A DNA stretch of 44,695 nt, taken from Variovorax sp. OV700. Its GTDB lineage: Bacteria; Pseudomonadota; Gammaproteobacteria; Burkholderiales; Burkholderiaceae_C. This document shows positions 25,451-33,572 of this stretch, one piece after another. The position numbers and the translations under genes were made by a program. Each line of letters starts with the position of its first letter. Position 1 is the stretch's first letter. Under the pieces are notes generated by a model that made no database searches, was not told the origin of the DNA, and was given only the letters and a program-made list of their open reading frames with translations. The stretch lies in contig NZ_FNDR01000022.1 of the NCBI RefSeq assembly GCF_900099805.1, forward strand, positions 1 to 44,695, read 5' to 3'.

Positions 25451-26650
25451 ATGGACCGTCGTTCCTTCCTCACCGTCGCTGGCAGCGCCGCGACCGGCTC
25501 GTTGATGCTGCCGCGCTTTGCCATCGCCCAGGCCAGGCCTTTCAGCTACTACAGCGTCAACGCCTTCTCAGGCAACTTCGCCACCAGCGGCAAATACAGC
25601 GATCTTGGCGTGCGCGCGGCTGTCACGGCCTTCGGCAACGGGCTGGGCCGGCCCATCGACTACCGCAAGATCGACAGCGAAGGCAACCCCGCCATCGCGG
25701 TGCGCAAGGTGCAGCAGGCCATCGACCAGGACAAGGCGCGCCACTTCGGCAGCGCCGCGCTGTCGAACGAGGCCCTGGCGATCATGAAGGAGATCGACAA
25801 GAGCAAGGGCGTCTACATCACCTACGTCGGTGCCGACGAAGTGACCGGCAAGGACTGCAACCGCTCCACGTTCCGCTGGGGCCTGCCGACCTACGGCGCA
25901 GTCAACACGGTGATGCGGCCCCTGATCCAGCAGAACCCCAAGTGGAAGAAGGTCTACACCATCACCGGCCAATACGTGTTCGGCGAAGCGCTGCTGCGCA
26001 ATGCGAAGGCGGTGATGCAGGAAACGAAGCTGGAACACGTGGGCAACAGCTACCACTCGCTGGCGGAGAAGGAGTTCTCGGGCTACCTCGGCAACGCGAT
26101 GGGGTCTGGCGCCGACGTGCTGGTGGTACTGAACTTCGGTGCCAACACGCTCGACCTGTTGCGCCAGGCCGCGACCTTCGGCCTCAAGCAGCGCATGGCG
26201 GTGGTGGTCGTGTGGTTCTCGGGACTCGACACGTTCCAGGCCCTTGGCGCCGACGTGACCGACGGCATGTACTTCGGATTGCAGTACTGGCATACGCTGG
26301 ACACCCCGGCTAACAAGGATTTTGTTCGCGTCTACAAGGGCGAGTTCAAGGAGAACCCGCGCTTCTACTCGGCCGCCGACTACCAGGTCGCCACGCTGAT
26401 GTTCGACGCCGCCAAGCGAGCCGGCAGCGACGAGCCCGCCGCGATCGTGAAGGCGCTGGAAGGCCACAGCTACCAGGGTCTGACCGGCGACGAGCAGATC
26501 CGCCCCTTCGATCACCAAGTGTCCAAGAACTACCTGCTGGTGCGCGGCAAGAAGAAAGCGGCGATGAAAGACGCGGACGACTACGCCGACATCCTGTCCT
26601 CGTCGCGCGCGCTAATTCCCCAGGCCGAGTCCGATTGCAAGCTGGTGTGA
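25451..26650 (+). CDS. ABC substrate-binding protein (LivK-like), system B
   Basis: 399 residues. A twin-arginine signal (MDRRSFLTVAGSAATGS, then a hydrophobic run ending at AIAQA) suggests export in folded form. The mature part is a type I periplasmic binding fold (VRKVQQAIDQDKARHFGSAA, TGQYVFGEALLRNAK, YSAADYQVATLMFDAAKRAG). GGAG lies seven bases before the ATG. It differs clearly from the system A binding protein in signal type and sequence, so the two importers probably take different ligands. The LivH-like gene follows 7 bp later. Confidence 0.9.
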   Translation: MDRRSFLTVAGSAATGSLMLPRFAIAQARPFSYYSVNAFSGNFATSGKYSDLGVRAAVTAFGNGLGRPIDYRKIDSEGNPAIAVRKVQQAIDQDKARHFGSAALSNEALAIMKEIDKSKGVYITYVGADEVTGKDCNRSTFRWGLPTYGAVNTVMRPLIQQNPKWKKVYTITGQYVFGEALLRNAKAVMQETKLEHVGNSYHSLAEKEFSGYLGNAMGSGADVLVVLNFGANTLDLLRQAATFGLKQRMAVVVVWFSGLDTFQALGADVTDGMYFGLQYWHTLDTPANKDFVRVYKGEFKENPRFYSAADYQVATLMFDAAKRAGSDEPAAIVKALEGHSYQGLTGDEQIRPFDHQVSKNYLLVRGKKKAAMKDADDYADILSSSRALIPQAESDCKLV

Positions 26651-26657
26651 GCGGGCC

Positions 26658-27515
26658 ATGAACATCTACCTGTTCCAGGCGATCAATGGGCTCGGCGTCG
26701 GCATGGTTTACTTCCTGCTGTCCGTGGGCCTGAGCATCATCTTCGGGCTGCTGGGCTTCGTGAACTTCGCGCATGGTGCACTGTTCCTGATCGGGGCGTA
26801 CACGGCGATGTTCGTCACTGCGCAGACCGGCAGCTTCCTGCTCGGGCTTGCCGCGTCGTTCGCGGCTGTGGCCGTCATCGGAGTGGTGGCGGAGCGCTGG
26901 CTGCTGCGGCGCACCTATCGCATGCCGCACGAGTCGCAGATACTCATCACGGTCGGCCTGACATTCATCCTGACCGAAGGCGTGGTGATGATCTTCGGAC
27001 CCGAGTCGCAGCAGGTGCCCATGCCCGACATGCTCGCCGGGGTGTTCATGCTCGGCGCCTATCCGGTGCCGGTCTACCGAATCTTCATCTTCGGGGTCTG
27101 CGCAGTGGTGGGATTGGGGCTGTGGTTTCTCTTCGAGCGCACGCTGTTCGGCGCGCGGGTGCGTGCAGGCAACGAATCGTCCGAGATGCTCAATCTGCTC
27201 GGAATCAGGGTCAGCAGGGTCTATGCCTTGACCTTCGCACTGGGAACCGGCTTGGCCGGACTGGCGGGAGGCCTCGCCGCACCGCTGCGCGGCGCCGATC
27301 CCTCGATGGGTGCGGAGGCGATCGTGATCGCTTTCGTCGTCGTTGTCCTCGGCGGCATCGGCAGCTTCAGCGGGCCCTTGGTGGGCGGACTGATCATCGG
27401 CGTCACGCAAAGCATGATGAGCGCGATCTGGCCCGAGGGCGCGCGTCTCGCCATCTTCATCGTCATGGCGGGCATTCTCCTCGTCATGCCCAAGGGGTTA
27501 TTCGGCCGTGCTTGA
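26658..27515 (+). CDS. Branched-chain-amino-acid-type ABC permease (LivH-like), system B
   Basis: 285 residues of mainly membrane helices. VGLSIIFGLLGFVNFAHGAL, the ATPase-contact loop FGARVRAGNESSEMLNLLG and VVVLGGIGSFSGPLVGGLI place it in the LivH family. Its 3' end overlaps the LivM-like gene by 8 bp. Confidence 0.92.
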   Translation: MNIYLFQAINGLGVGMVYFLLSVGLSIIFGLLGFVNFAHGALFLIGAYTAMFVTAQTGSFLLGLAASFAAVAVIGVVAERWLLRRTYRMPHESQILITVGLTFILTEGVVMIFGPESQQVPMPDMLAGVFMLGAYPVPVYRIFIFGVCAVVGLGLWFLFERTLFGARVRAGNESSEMLNLLGIRVSRVYALTFALGTGLAGLAGGLAAPLRGADPSMGAEAIVIAFVVVVLGGIGSFSGPLVGGLIIGVTQSMMSAIWPEGARLAIFIVMAGILLVMPKGLFGRA

Positions 27516-28470
27516 AAAGATCAAACATTCCTCCGGGCTGTTCTGCCTGGCGCTGGCCGCCTTTGCGCTGGCCATGCCGCTGGTGATGGGCTCGACGGCC
27601 ACGGCCGGCGTGGTGCTGGTGTTCGCGATTGCGGCGGCCGCCTGCAACCTGTTGCTGGGCTATGCTGGCCTCTTGAGCTTCGCGCAGGGCAGCTTCTTCG
27701 GCGTGGGCTCCTATGCCGTCGGCATCGTGCTGAAGGCGGCACCGGGCGCGGGTATGGCGGCGCTGCTCGTGTGCATCGTGGCCGGCATGGTCGTGGCCCT
27801 GGCGATCGGCATGCTGAGCATTCGCCAGCGTGGCATCTATTTCGTGATGATCACGCTTGCGATGGCGCAGCTCGCTTACTTTGCCGCACTGTCGTTCCCT
27901 CAGCTCACCGGTGGCGAGAACGGATTGCTAGACATTCCGCGCCCCGCCACCGGCCTTGAGGGCATCGTCGGCGAAGGCGTTGGCCAGTATGCGTTGATCG
28001 CTGTGGTTTTCGTGCTTGCGATCGCGTTCTTGCGCCTCGTGGTGCGCTCGCCCTTCGGCCGCGCACTCGATGCGGTGCGCGAGAACGAGGTGCGCGCGCA
28101 GACCGCCGGCTACGACGTTCAGAAGCTCAAGCTGCTGGCTTTCTGCCTCTCCGGGGGCATCACCGCGCTGGCGGGCGCGCTCTATGCGCTGCAGCTGCGT
28201 TCGGCACCGCTGTCCAACATCGACCTCATGACGTCCGAGACCATCCTCATCATGGCGATCCTCGGCGGACGCCGGTCGCTTCTTGGCGCGGCCTTCGGCG
28301 CGCTCGCCATGACCTTGATGGCCGAGCAGCTGTCTCAGTGGTGGCCGCGCTGGCAGATGATCGTCGGCTTCGTGCTGATTGCCGTGGTGCTGTTCGCGCC
28401 CCGCGGGCTCGGCGATGTGTGGGGGCATTTGCGGGCTCGACGAAGCGCGCGCGCGGGAGATCACGCATGA
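27508..28470 (+). CDS. Branched-chain-amino-acid-type ABC permease (LivM-like), system B
   Basis: 320 residues beginning with GTG inside the LivH-like gene (8-bp overlap). Family features: CNLLLGYAGLLSFAQGSFFG, SPFGRALDAVRENEVRAQTAG, and ILIMAILGGRRSLLGAAFGA. The start codon is GTG because no ATG lies at the right place. Confidence 0.9.
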   Translation: MLEKIKHSSGLFCLALAAFALAMPLVMGSTATAGVVLVFAIAAAACNLLLGYAGLLSFAQGSFFGVGSYAVGIVLKAAPGAGMAALLVCIVAGMVVALAIGMLSIRQRGIYFVMITLAMAQLAYFAALSFPQLTGGENGLLDIPRPATGLEGIVGEGVGQYALIAVVFVLAIAFLRLVVRSPFGRALDAVRENEVRAQTAGYDVQKLKLLAFCLSGGITALAGALYALQLRSAPLSNIDLMTSETILIMAILGGRRSLLGAAFGALAMTLMAEQLSQWWPRWQMIVGFVLIAVVLFAPRGLGDVWGHLRARRSARAGDHA

Positions 28471-29225
28471 CCGCGGGTAACCCCTTCCTCAGCGCGCGCG
28501 GCCTCGGGCTCGACTATGGCCGCTTCACGGCGGTCGGAGAGATCGACCTTGAGCTGGGCACAACCGGCCTGCACTCGCTGATCGGCCCGAACGGTGCGGG
28601 CAAGACCTCATTCTTCAATATCGTGAGCGGCCGCCTGCCGGCCAGCCGCGGCAGCCTCGTGTTCGAGGGGCGGGACATCACGCGCTCCGGAGCGCATCGG
28701 CGAGCCCGGCTCGGCATGGCGCGCAGCTTCCAGGTGACGAGCCTGTTCGGCGAAAGCAGCGTGCTGCACAACCTGCAGATGGCGGCGATGGGCGTCGCCC
28801 CGTCGCGGTCCTACAGGTTCTGGAGCAACTGGACGCGCGAGACGCAGAGGCTCGACGTTGCCATGGAGGTTTTGCGCGAGCTGGAGCTGACCCGCCATGC
28901 CGCGACACCGGTCGCTTCACTCGCGCATGGCGTGCAGCGCGTGGTGGAGATCGGCATGTGCCTTGCTGCCCGACCCCGCCTGCTGCTGCTGGACGAGCCG
29001 CTGGCCGGACTCGGCCTTGCGGACGTGCCCCGCATCACCGAACTGCTGCAGCGACTCAAGGCCCGCTACGCGGTGCTGCTGGTGGAGCACAACATGCACG
29101 TGGTCATGGGAATCAGTGATCGCATCACCGTCATGTTCCAGGGCAACGTGATTGCCGAAGGTGCACCGGCGGCAATCCGCGAGAACGCCCAGGTGCGGCG
29201 GGTCTATCTGGGGAGCCAATCATGA
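28467..29225 (+). CDS. Branched-chain-amino-acid-type ABC ATPase (LivG-like), system B
   Basis: About 252 residues from the ATG at 28467, which overlaps the LivM-like stop (ATGA) and has a GGGAGA site. Walker A GPNGAGKTS, signature region LAHGVQRVVEIGMCLA (a LivG-style variant), Walker B LLLLDEPLAGLG and switch LLVEHNMHVVMGI are present. The signature glutamine/aspartate position differs from system A, but key ATPase residues are kept. Confidence 0.9.
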   Translation: MTAGNPFLSARGLGLDYGRFTAVGEIDLELGTTGLHSLIGPNGAGKTSFFNIVSGRLPASRGSLVFEGRDITRSGAHRRARLGMARSFQVTSLFGESSVLHNLQMAAMGVAPSRSYRFWSNWTRETQRLDVAMEVLRELELTRHAATPVASLAHGVQRVVEIGMCLAARPRLLLLDEPLAGLGLADVPRITELLQRLKARYAVLLVEHNMHVVMGISDRITVMFQGNVIAEGAPAAIRENAQVRRVYLGSQS

Positions 29226-29938
29226 GTGAAGCCATCCTGGTGCTGGAGGATGTGAATGCGTCCTACGGCAAGAGCCATGTGCTGCATGGCGTTTCGATGC
29301 ACGTGAACACGGGCGAGATCGTGAGCGTTCTCGGGCGCAACGGGATGGGCAAGACGACGACGATGCGCACGATTGTCGGGCTGCTGCATGCGCATTCCGG
29401 CTCGGTGCGCTTCGAAGGCGTCGACCTCGTCGGCATGGCGGTCGACGACATCGCGCGCCGCGGCATCTCGCTGGTGCCCGCACACCGCGGTATCTTCACC
29501 TTGCTGTCGGTGCAGGAGAACCTGCAGATCGCACAGAGAAAGCACGCGGCATGGACACTGGAGCGCGTCTACGACGAGTTTCCGCGTCTGCGCGAGCGTC
29601 GCCGCAACCTCGGCGGTGCGCTCTCCGGCGGCGAGCAGCAGATGCTCGCCATCGCGCGCGCACTGGTACAGGGGCCCAGGTTGCTGCTGCTTGACGAACC
29701 GACGGAAGGCCTGGCGCCCGTGATCGTGGACGAGCTCACTGAACTGATTCGCGGCGTCGGTGCATCGGGTATTCCGATCGTACTGGTGGAACAGAGCTTT
29801 GCGGTCTGCCGCGCGCTCGCCCGGCGGCACTACATTCTCGAGGAGGGCGTGGTTGTCTACGAAGGCCGCACCGAAGATCTCGATGCCGATGCCTCGGTGC
29901 TTGAACGGTTCCTGGGCCTGGACGTCGACGCGTCTTGA
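29222..29938 (+). CDS. Branched-chain-amino-acid-type ABC ATPase (LivF-like), system B
   Basis: 238 residues. Walker A GRNGMGKTT, signature LSGGEQQMLAIARAL and Walker B LLLLDEPTEGLAP are intact. It starts inside the LivG-like stop (ATGA) and closes the importer part of the operon; the IclR gene begins 73 bp later. Confidence 0.92.
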   Translation: MSEAILVLEDVNASYGKSHVLHGVSMHVNTGEIVSVLGRNGMGKTTTMRTIVGLLHAHSGSVRFEGVDLVGMAVDDIARRGISLVPAHRGIFTLLSVQENLQIAQRKHAAWTLERVYDEFPRLRERRRNLGGALSGGEQQMLAIARALVQGPRLLLLDEPTEGLAPVIVDELTELIRGVGASGIPIVLVEQSFAVCRALARRHYILEEGVVVYEGRTEDLDADASVLERFLGLDVDAS

Positions 29939-30011
29939 GAGTGGTCAACGTGCGTGCGGTGTCCGGGAGGGTCGCGCTAAACTCGATCGATCTTCTTCTG
30001 GGTGGCATTCG

Positions 30012-30725
30012 ATGGCTGATGATTCCGGGGTGAGCGCGGTGGAACGAGCGTTGAGCCTGCTCGACGCATTCAACGAGCTGGACTATGCGTTGACGCTCGC
30101 CGATCTTGCGCGCCGCACGGGGCTCTACAAGAGCACGATCCTGCGGTTGGCCGAGTCGTTGCAGCGCATGGGCTATCTCAAGCGCCTGGCCGATGGCTCT
30201 TTTCAGTTGGGTGCCGCGCCACTGCGGCTCGGTGCGATCTACCAGCGGCAGTGCCGCACTTCGGAACACGTCCCCGAGGTGCTGCGCGAAGTGGTCGAGG
30301 CCACTTACGAGTGCGCATCGTTCTATATCCGGGACGGTGAGCACGCGGTGTGTCTTCATCGGGTCGACTCGGCCCGCATGATCCGCGATGCCATCCGCGA
30401 AGGCGATCGCTTGCCAATCGACAAAGGGGCCGCTCCGCAGGTGCTTTTGGCTTTTGGTGAGAAAAAGACCGGAAAGAAATATGACCGCGTCCGCGCTGAA
30501 ATGTCCTGTGCCTCGTTCGGCGAGTACGACGCGGAGATTGCGGCCTTGTCGGTGCCGGTGCTGAGCGTGAATCGGCAGTTGGTAGGCGCGCTGACGATTT
30601 CCGGGCCGCGCTATCGCTTCGAGAACGTCGACCAGGCGCCGATGCTTCAGGCGCTTTTTGCCGGGGCACGCAAGCTGACCGACCTTTTCGGTGGCGATGC
30701 CAAGTGGTTTGATGCCGCCTCCTAG
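30012..30725 (+). CDS. IclR-family transcriptional regulator
   Basis: 237 residues: winged helix-turn-helix (VERALSLLDAFNELDYALTL, then ADLARRTGLYKSTILRLAES) and an effector domain from about residue 80 (CLHRVDSARMIRDAIREGDR, LPIDKGAAPQVLLAF). The frame is open back to 29760, but the ATG at 30012 begins the family match. Directly downstream of the system B operon, so it probably controls it, and possibly the divergent system A operon too. Confidence 0.9.
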   Translation: MADDSGVSAVERALSLLDAFNELDYALTLADLARRTGLYKSTILRLAESLQRMGYLKRLADGSFQLGAAPLRLGAIYQRQCRTSEHVPEVLREVVEATYECASFYIRDGEHAVCLHRVDSARMIRDAIREGDRLPIDKGAAPQVLLAFGEKKTGKKYDRVRAEMSCASFGEYDAEIAALSVPVLSVNRQLVGALTISGPRYRFENVDQAPMLQALFAGARKLTDLFGGDAKWFDAAS

Positions 30726-30863
30726 CTGCGCAGTGCTGCGGGTCTGCATTGTCCTTGCCACATCGCCGCAATCCGATGTGCGATTTTGCCCAGAGCGCCG
30801 ACGCGGCGGAGGCTTCATGTTCCGATACATTGGAGCTCCTGATCCTGCAGAAGAGTTCCCGCC

Positions 30864-32042
30864 ATGTCTCAAGACATCAGCACCCGACTGATCCACCACG
30901 GCTACGTTCCACCGGTCGGCTACCAAGCGGTTCCCCCGGGCGTGTTCAAGGGGTCGACGGTCTTGTTCCCGAACGCGGCAACGGTGCGCGAACGTGCCAA
31001 GACCTTTGGCCACCGCGACGGGTACAGCTACGGTCTCTACGGCACGCCTACGACGTACACCCTTGAACAGCGCCTGTGTACGCTCGAAGGCGGTCGGCAT
31101 TGCCTGCTCTGCCCGAGCGGGCAGGCCGCCATTGCCGCAGTCAACCTCGGTTTGCTGTCGAGCGGTGACGAGGTGCTTCTGCCCACCAACGTCTATGGAC
31201 CTTCGCTGCGCCACGCGCGCGCGACGCTCTCGCAACTGGGCATCACCCATCAGTGCTACGACCCCCTGGACATTGCCGATCTGCAGGCCAAGCTCAGCGC
31301 GCGTACCAAGCTCGTCTGGGTCGAGGCGCCAGGCTCGATCACCATGGAATTTCCGGACCTTCGCTCATTGGTGACGACGGCCAAGAACGCCGGTGCGATC
31401 GTCGCGCTCGACAACACCTGGGGTGCAGGCATAGCTTTCGCCCCCTTCGAGATGGGCGTGGACGTCAGCGTCCACGCGCTGACAAAGTACCCTTCAGGCG
31501 GTGCCGATGTCTTGATGGGCTCGATCATCACGAATGACGACAGGCTGCATGACAAGCTCCGCATCGCCTACCTGGACCTGGGCATGGGCGTGGGCGCCAA
31601 CGATGCAGAACTGGTGCTGCGGGGCTTGGCATCCATCAAGGCTCGCTATGACCTGCACGACGCCACGGCTCGAGCACTCGCCTCATGGTTGGCCAGGCAA
31701 GAGGGAGTTCGCCGGGTGCTGCACCCAGCCCTGGAATCATGCCCGGGGCACGAATACTGGGCGACACACTGCAGTGCAGCCGCCGGCCTCTTCTCGGTGC
31801 TCATCGACGAGTCCCGCACCCCCGCACAAGTCGATGCCTTCTGCGACCGTCTCAAACTGTTCGGCATTGGTCTGTCCTGGGGCGGTCCCATGAGTCTGGT
31901 CATGCCCTATGACATGGGAAGCATCCGAAGCGGCAAACAGAGCTATGCCGGACATCTGCTGCGGTTCTCGATCGGCCTGGAGGGCGTTGACGATCTGCGG
32001 GAAGATCTGGCGCAGGCCTTGTCCTGGGGGTTGGCCGCATAG
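30864..32042 (+). CDS. PLP-dependent cystathionine beta-lyase-type enzyme (Cys/Met metabolism family)
   Basis: 392 residues, fold-type I. The PLP lysine is K208 in SVHALTKYPSGGADVLMGS, with D183 in VALDNTWGAGI and the family's YSYGLYGTPTTYTLE near residue 55-70. AGPAGLFSV-type C-terminal features (SAAAGLFSVLIDE, HLLRFSIGLEGVDDL) match cystathionine beta-lyase (MetC). AGAAGAG precedes the ATG. Members cleave C-S bonds or act as gamma-synthases, so cystathionine is only the default substrate. It follows the IclR gene by 138 bp and may be its own unit. With the nearby importers a C-S or C-N lyase role in the same catabolism is possible but unproven. Confidence 0.85.
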   Translation: MSQDISTRLIHHGYVPPVGYQAVPPGVFKGSTVLFPNAATVRERAKTFGHRDGYSYGLYGTPTTYTLEQRLCTLEGGRHCLLCPSGQAAIAAVNLGLLSSGDEVLLPTNVYGPSLRHARATLSQLGITHQCYDPLDIADLQAKLSARTKLVWVEAPGSITMEFPDLRSLVTTAKNAGAIVALDNTWGAGIAFAPFEMGVDVSVHALTKYPSGGADVLMGSIITNDDRLHDKLRIAYLDLGMGVGANDAELVLRGLASIKARYDLHDATARALASWLARQEGVRRVLHPALESCPGHEYWATHCSAAAGLFSVLIDESRTPAQVDAFCDRLKLFGIGLSWGGPMSLVMPYDMGSIRSGKQSYAGHLLRFSIGLEGVDDLREDLAQALSWGLAA

Positions 32043-32383
32043 CCACCCAGACGCAAAGCCAAAAGCACCTTCCCTGAAGGCCGGGTGTGTCGGCCGCAAG
32101 AACCAGACTGAAGGTGGAACGTGCCGGGCAATTCCATGCGACATCACCGGCGGCGTAGCCTCGTTGCTACTACCGGTGATCACCAGCGTAGGGCACACGA
32201 TGCTACCGTTGCTACTATCGACGTCGACGTCGATGTCGATCGCGGATGCGGCGCCGCACGCGGCAACGTAGGACTCGGGTGAAGTGGAATGTGGTCAGCC
32301 GGCCTTGGCCGCGGAATTTCGAGTAGCGGCGGTTGTGATTCCGAGCGCAAGACGCATGAAGTTCGGACAGAGCTGCTGCGTAA
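32043..32383. other. 341-bp gap with short repeats, no gene seen
   Basis: The base pattern changes here: the 11-mer CGTTGCTACTA occurs twice (near 32162 and 32208), followed by an alternating GTCGAC/GTCGAT run. Two small stem-loops lie just after the PLP-enzyme stop (CCTTC/GAAGG and GGCCG/CGGCC). The few open frames are unlike known proteins. It separates the catabolic block from the adenylate kinase island and may be a scar of past rearrangement. Confidence 0.5.
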
Positions 32384-32408
32384 TCAGTTATTGAGCGCCG
32401 TCCGAACT
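32360..32408. repeat. 9-bp inverted repeat spanning the adenylate kinase 3' end
   Basis: AGTTCGGAC (32360-32368) and GTCCGAACT (32400-32408) are perfect inverted arms separated by 31 bases; the adenylate kinase stop codon (32384-32386) lies between them and the right arm is coding. It could be a weak terminator or the scar of a recombination event. Confidence 0.35.
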
Positions 32409-33040
32409 AAGGACATGGTCCGGTCGATTGTGCCCACGCCCTTGATGGCGCGGTACTTCGGGGCGGTGGCCGGATCGGCCTTGGCCCAGGCCGAGTAGTA
32501 CTCGACCAGCGGACGCGTCTGCTGGCTGTAGACCTCCAGCCGCTTGCGCACGGTTTCTTCCTCGTCGTCCTTGCGCTGGATCAGGTCTTCGCCGGTGACG
32601 TCGTCCTTGCCCTCGACCTTCGGCGGGTTGAACTTCAGGTGGTAGGTGCGGCCCGATGCGGGGTGCGAGCGCCGGCCGCTCATGCGTTCGATGATGTCGC
32701 TGAACGGCACATCGATTTCGAGCGCGTAGTCGAGCTTGACGCCGGCCGCCTTCATGGCGTCTGCCTGCGGAATGGTGCGCGGGAAGCCGTCGAACAGGAA
32801 TCCATCGGCGCAATCGGGTTGCGCGATGCGTTCTTTCACGAGGTTGATGATCAGGTCATCGCTCACCAGGCCACCCGATTCCATCACGGCCTTGGCCTGC
32901 TGGCCAAGCGGCGTACCGGCCTTGACGGCGGCGCGCAGCATGTCGCCGGTCGAGATCTGAGGAATGCCGTACTTCTGGCAGATGAAAGCCGCTTGCGTGC
33001 CTTTGCCCGCCCCGGGCGCGCCCAGCAAAATTAGTCTCAT
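32384..33040 (-). CDS. adk: Adenylate kinase
   Basis: 218 residues from the ATG at 33040. P-loop GAPGAGKGTQ, AMP-binding STGDMLRAAV, DGFPRTIPQADAM and the long-form LID (SGRRSHPASGRTYHLKFNPP, then DLIQRKDDEEETVRKRL) are present, with no zinc cysteines in the LID. It interconverts 2 ADP and ATP plus AMP and is normally an essential core gene. An open frame extends to 33226 but with no homology. Odd points: the ATG overlaps a truncated unrelated gene by 4 bp (ATGA), the tail (TIDRTMSLVRTALNN) looks unlike typical betaproteobacterial ends, and its neighbours are catabolic genes rather than kdsB. It may be a second copy or a relocated one. Confidence 0.9.
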   Translation of the reverse strand: MRLILLGAPGAGKGTQAAFICQKYGIPQISTGDMLRAAVKAGTPLGQQAKAVMESGGLVSDDLIINLVKERIAQPDCADGFLFDGFPRTIPQADAMKAAGVKLDYALEIDVPFSDIIERMSGRRSHPASGRTYHLKFNPPKVEGKDDVTGEDLIQRKDDEEETVRKRLEVYSQQTRPLVEYYSAWAKADPATAPKYRAIKGVGTIDRTMSLVRTALNN

Positions 33041-33141
33041 GGTGTCCCCGGCATAGCGATCACGCCCATGTTGATGGGCAGCACCGTGGCGAGCACGAAC
33101 ATGCCGACCAGTGCGTAGATCGAAATCCAGTGTGAACTCAT
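33037..33141 (-). pseudogene. Truncated N-terminus of a MatC/SLC13-type transporter (34 codons)
   Basis: ATG at 33141 has a good GGAGA ribosome site; the 34-residue product (SIYALVGMFVLATVLPIN, then MGVIA) is one hydrophobic helix resembling the start of MatC_N-type dicarboxylate transporters, in which LPxNMGVLA-like sequence follows the first helix. After VIA it switches to PGTP and stops at TGA overlapping the adk start (ATGA). I read this as a transporter gene cut off after its first codons and joined to adk. Alternatively it is a small membrane peptide or leader translationally coupled to adk. The family match is from memory of the pattern and is moderate. Confidence 0.5.
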
Positions 33142-33572
33142 CGATGCGTCTCCGGTGTTTTAGGTGCGACGCACATGCACCGTGCGTCTGGGTCCGTACG
33201 GTACGCACCCCCTCCGGGACGATCAATGAAGCGGCGGCGTCGACCTTTACGCCTTGCGAAACGATCGAGGGTTAACCCTGAACGGGCCGATGCCGCACGC
33301 TAACCGAGTTCGGCCTTGGCCAGGCGGCACACCGACAGCAGCGCGAGCAGGTTGGGATCGCGCTCGCGTGTGCGCAGGAAGTTGAGCGCGATGGTCTGGC
33401 GCATCAGGTACCTGGGCCGCTGCGGGATCAGCTGCTCTCTTCGTCGACGCGGAGGAGCACGGGCGGCCTTCATCGGCAAACGAGGACTTCTTGGCGGGCA
33501 GGCGACGCTGTGCTCACCGGAAAGATGACTTCTCAATCTTGGCGCTTCACTGCATAAACGCAGACTCCCGAG
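33142..33572. other. 431-bp region upstream of the adk/stub unit; one possible gene fragment
   Basis: Apart from the ORF at 33300-33536, which may be a remnant, nothing coding is convincing. The part nearest the stub (33142-33299) is likely its promoter region, with a CCGTACGG palindrome near 33195. Confidence 0.4.
33300..33536 (-). pseudogene. Unrecognised 78-codon ORF, possible C-terminal gene remnant
   Basis: The first part (to about residue 37) is arginine/proline-rich and looks non-coding, while the last 40 residues (RYLMRQTIALNFLRTRERDP, then NLLALLSVCRLAKAELG) look like a real protein end. It is on the same strand as, and 158 bp upstream of, the transporter stub, suggesting it was once the 3' part of the gene before it. 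Not recognised. Confidence 0.3.

Noticed and set aside
29736..31250. 504-codon minus-strand frame across the LivF, IclR and PLP-enzyme genes
   Set aside because: Spans several real genes in the opposite sense with arginine-rich, low-complexity product.
32384..33040. Adenylate kinase as a pseudogene
   Set aside because: P-loop, AMP site and LID are complete and the length is normal; only the tail is odd.
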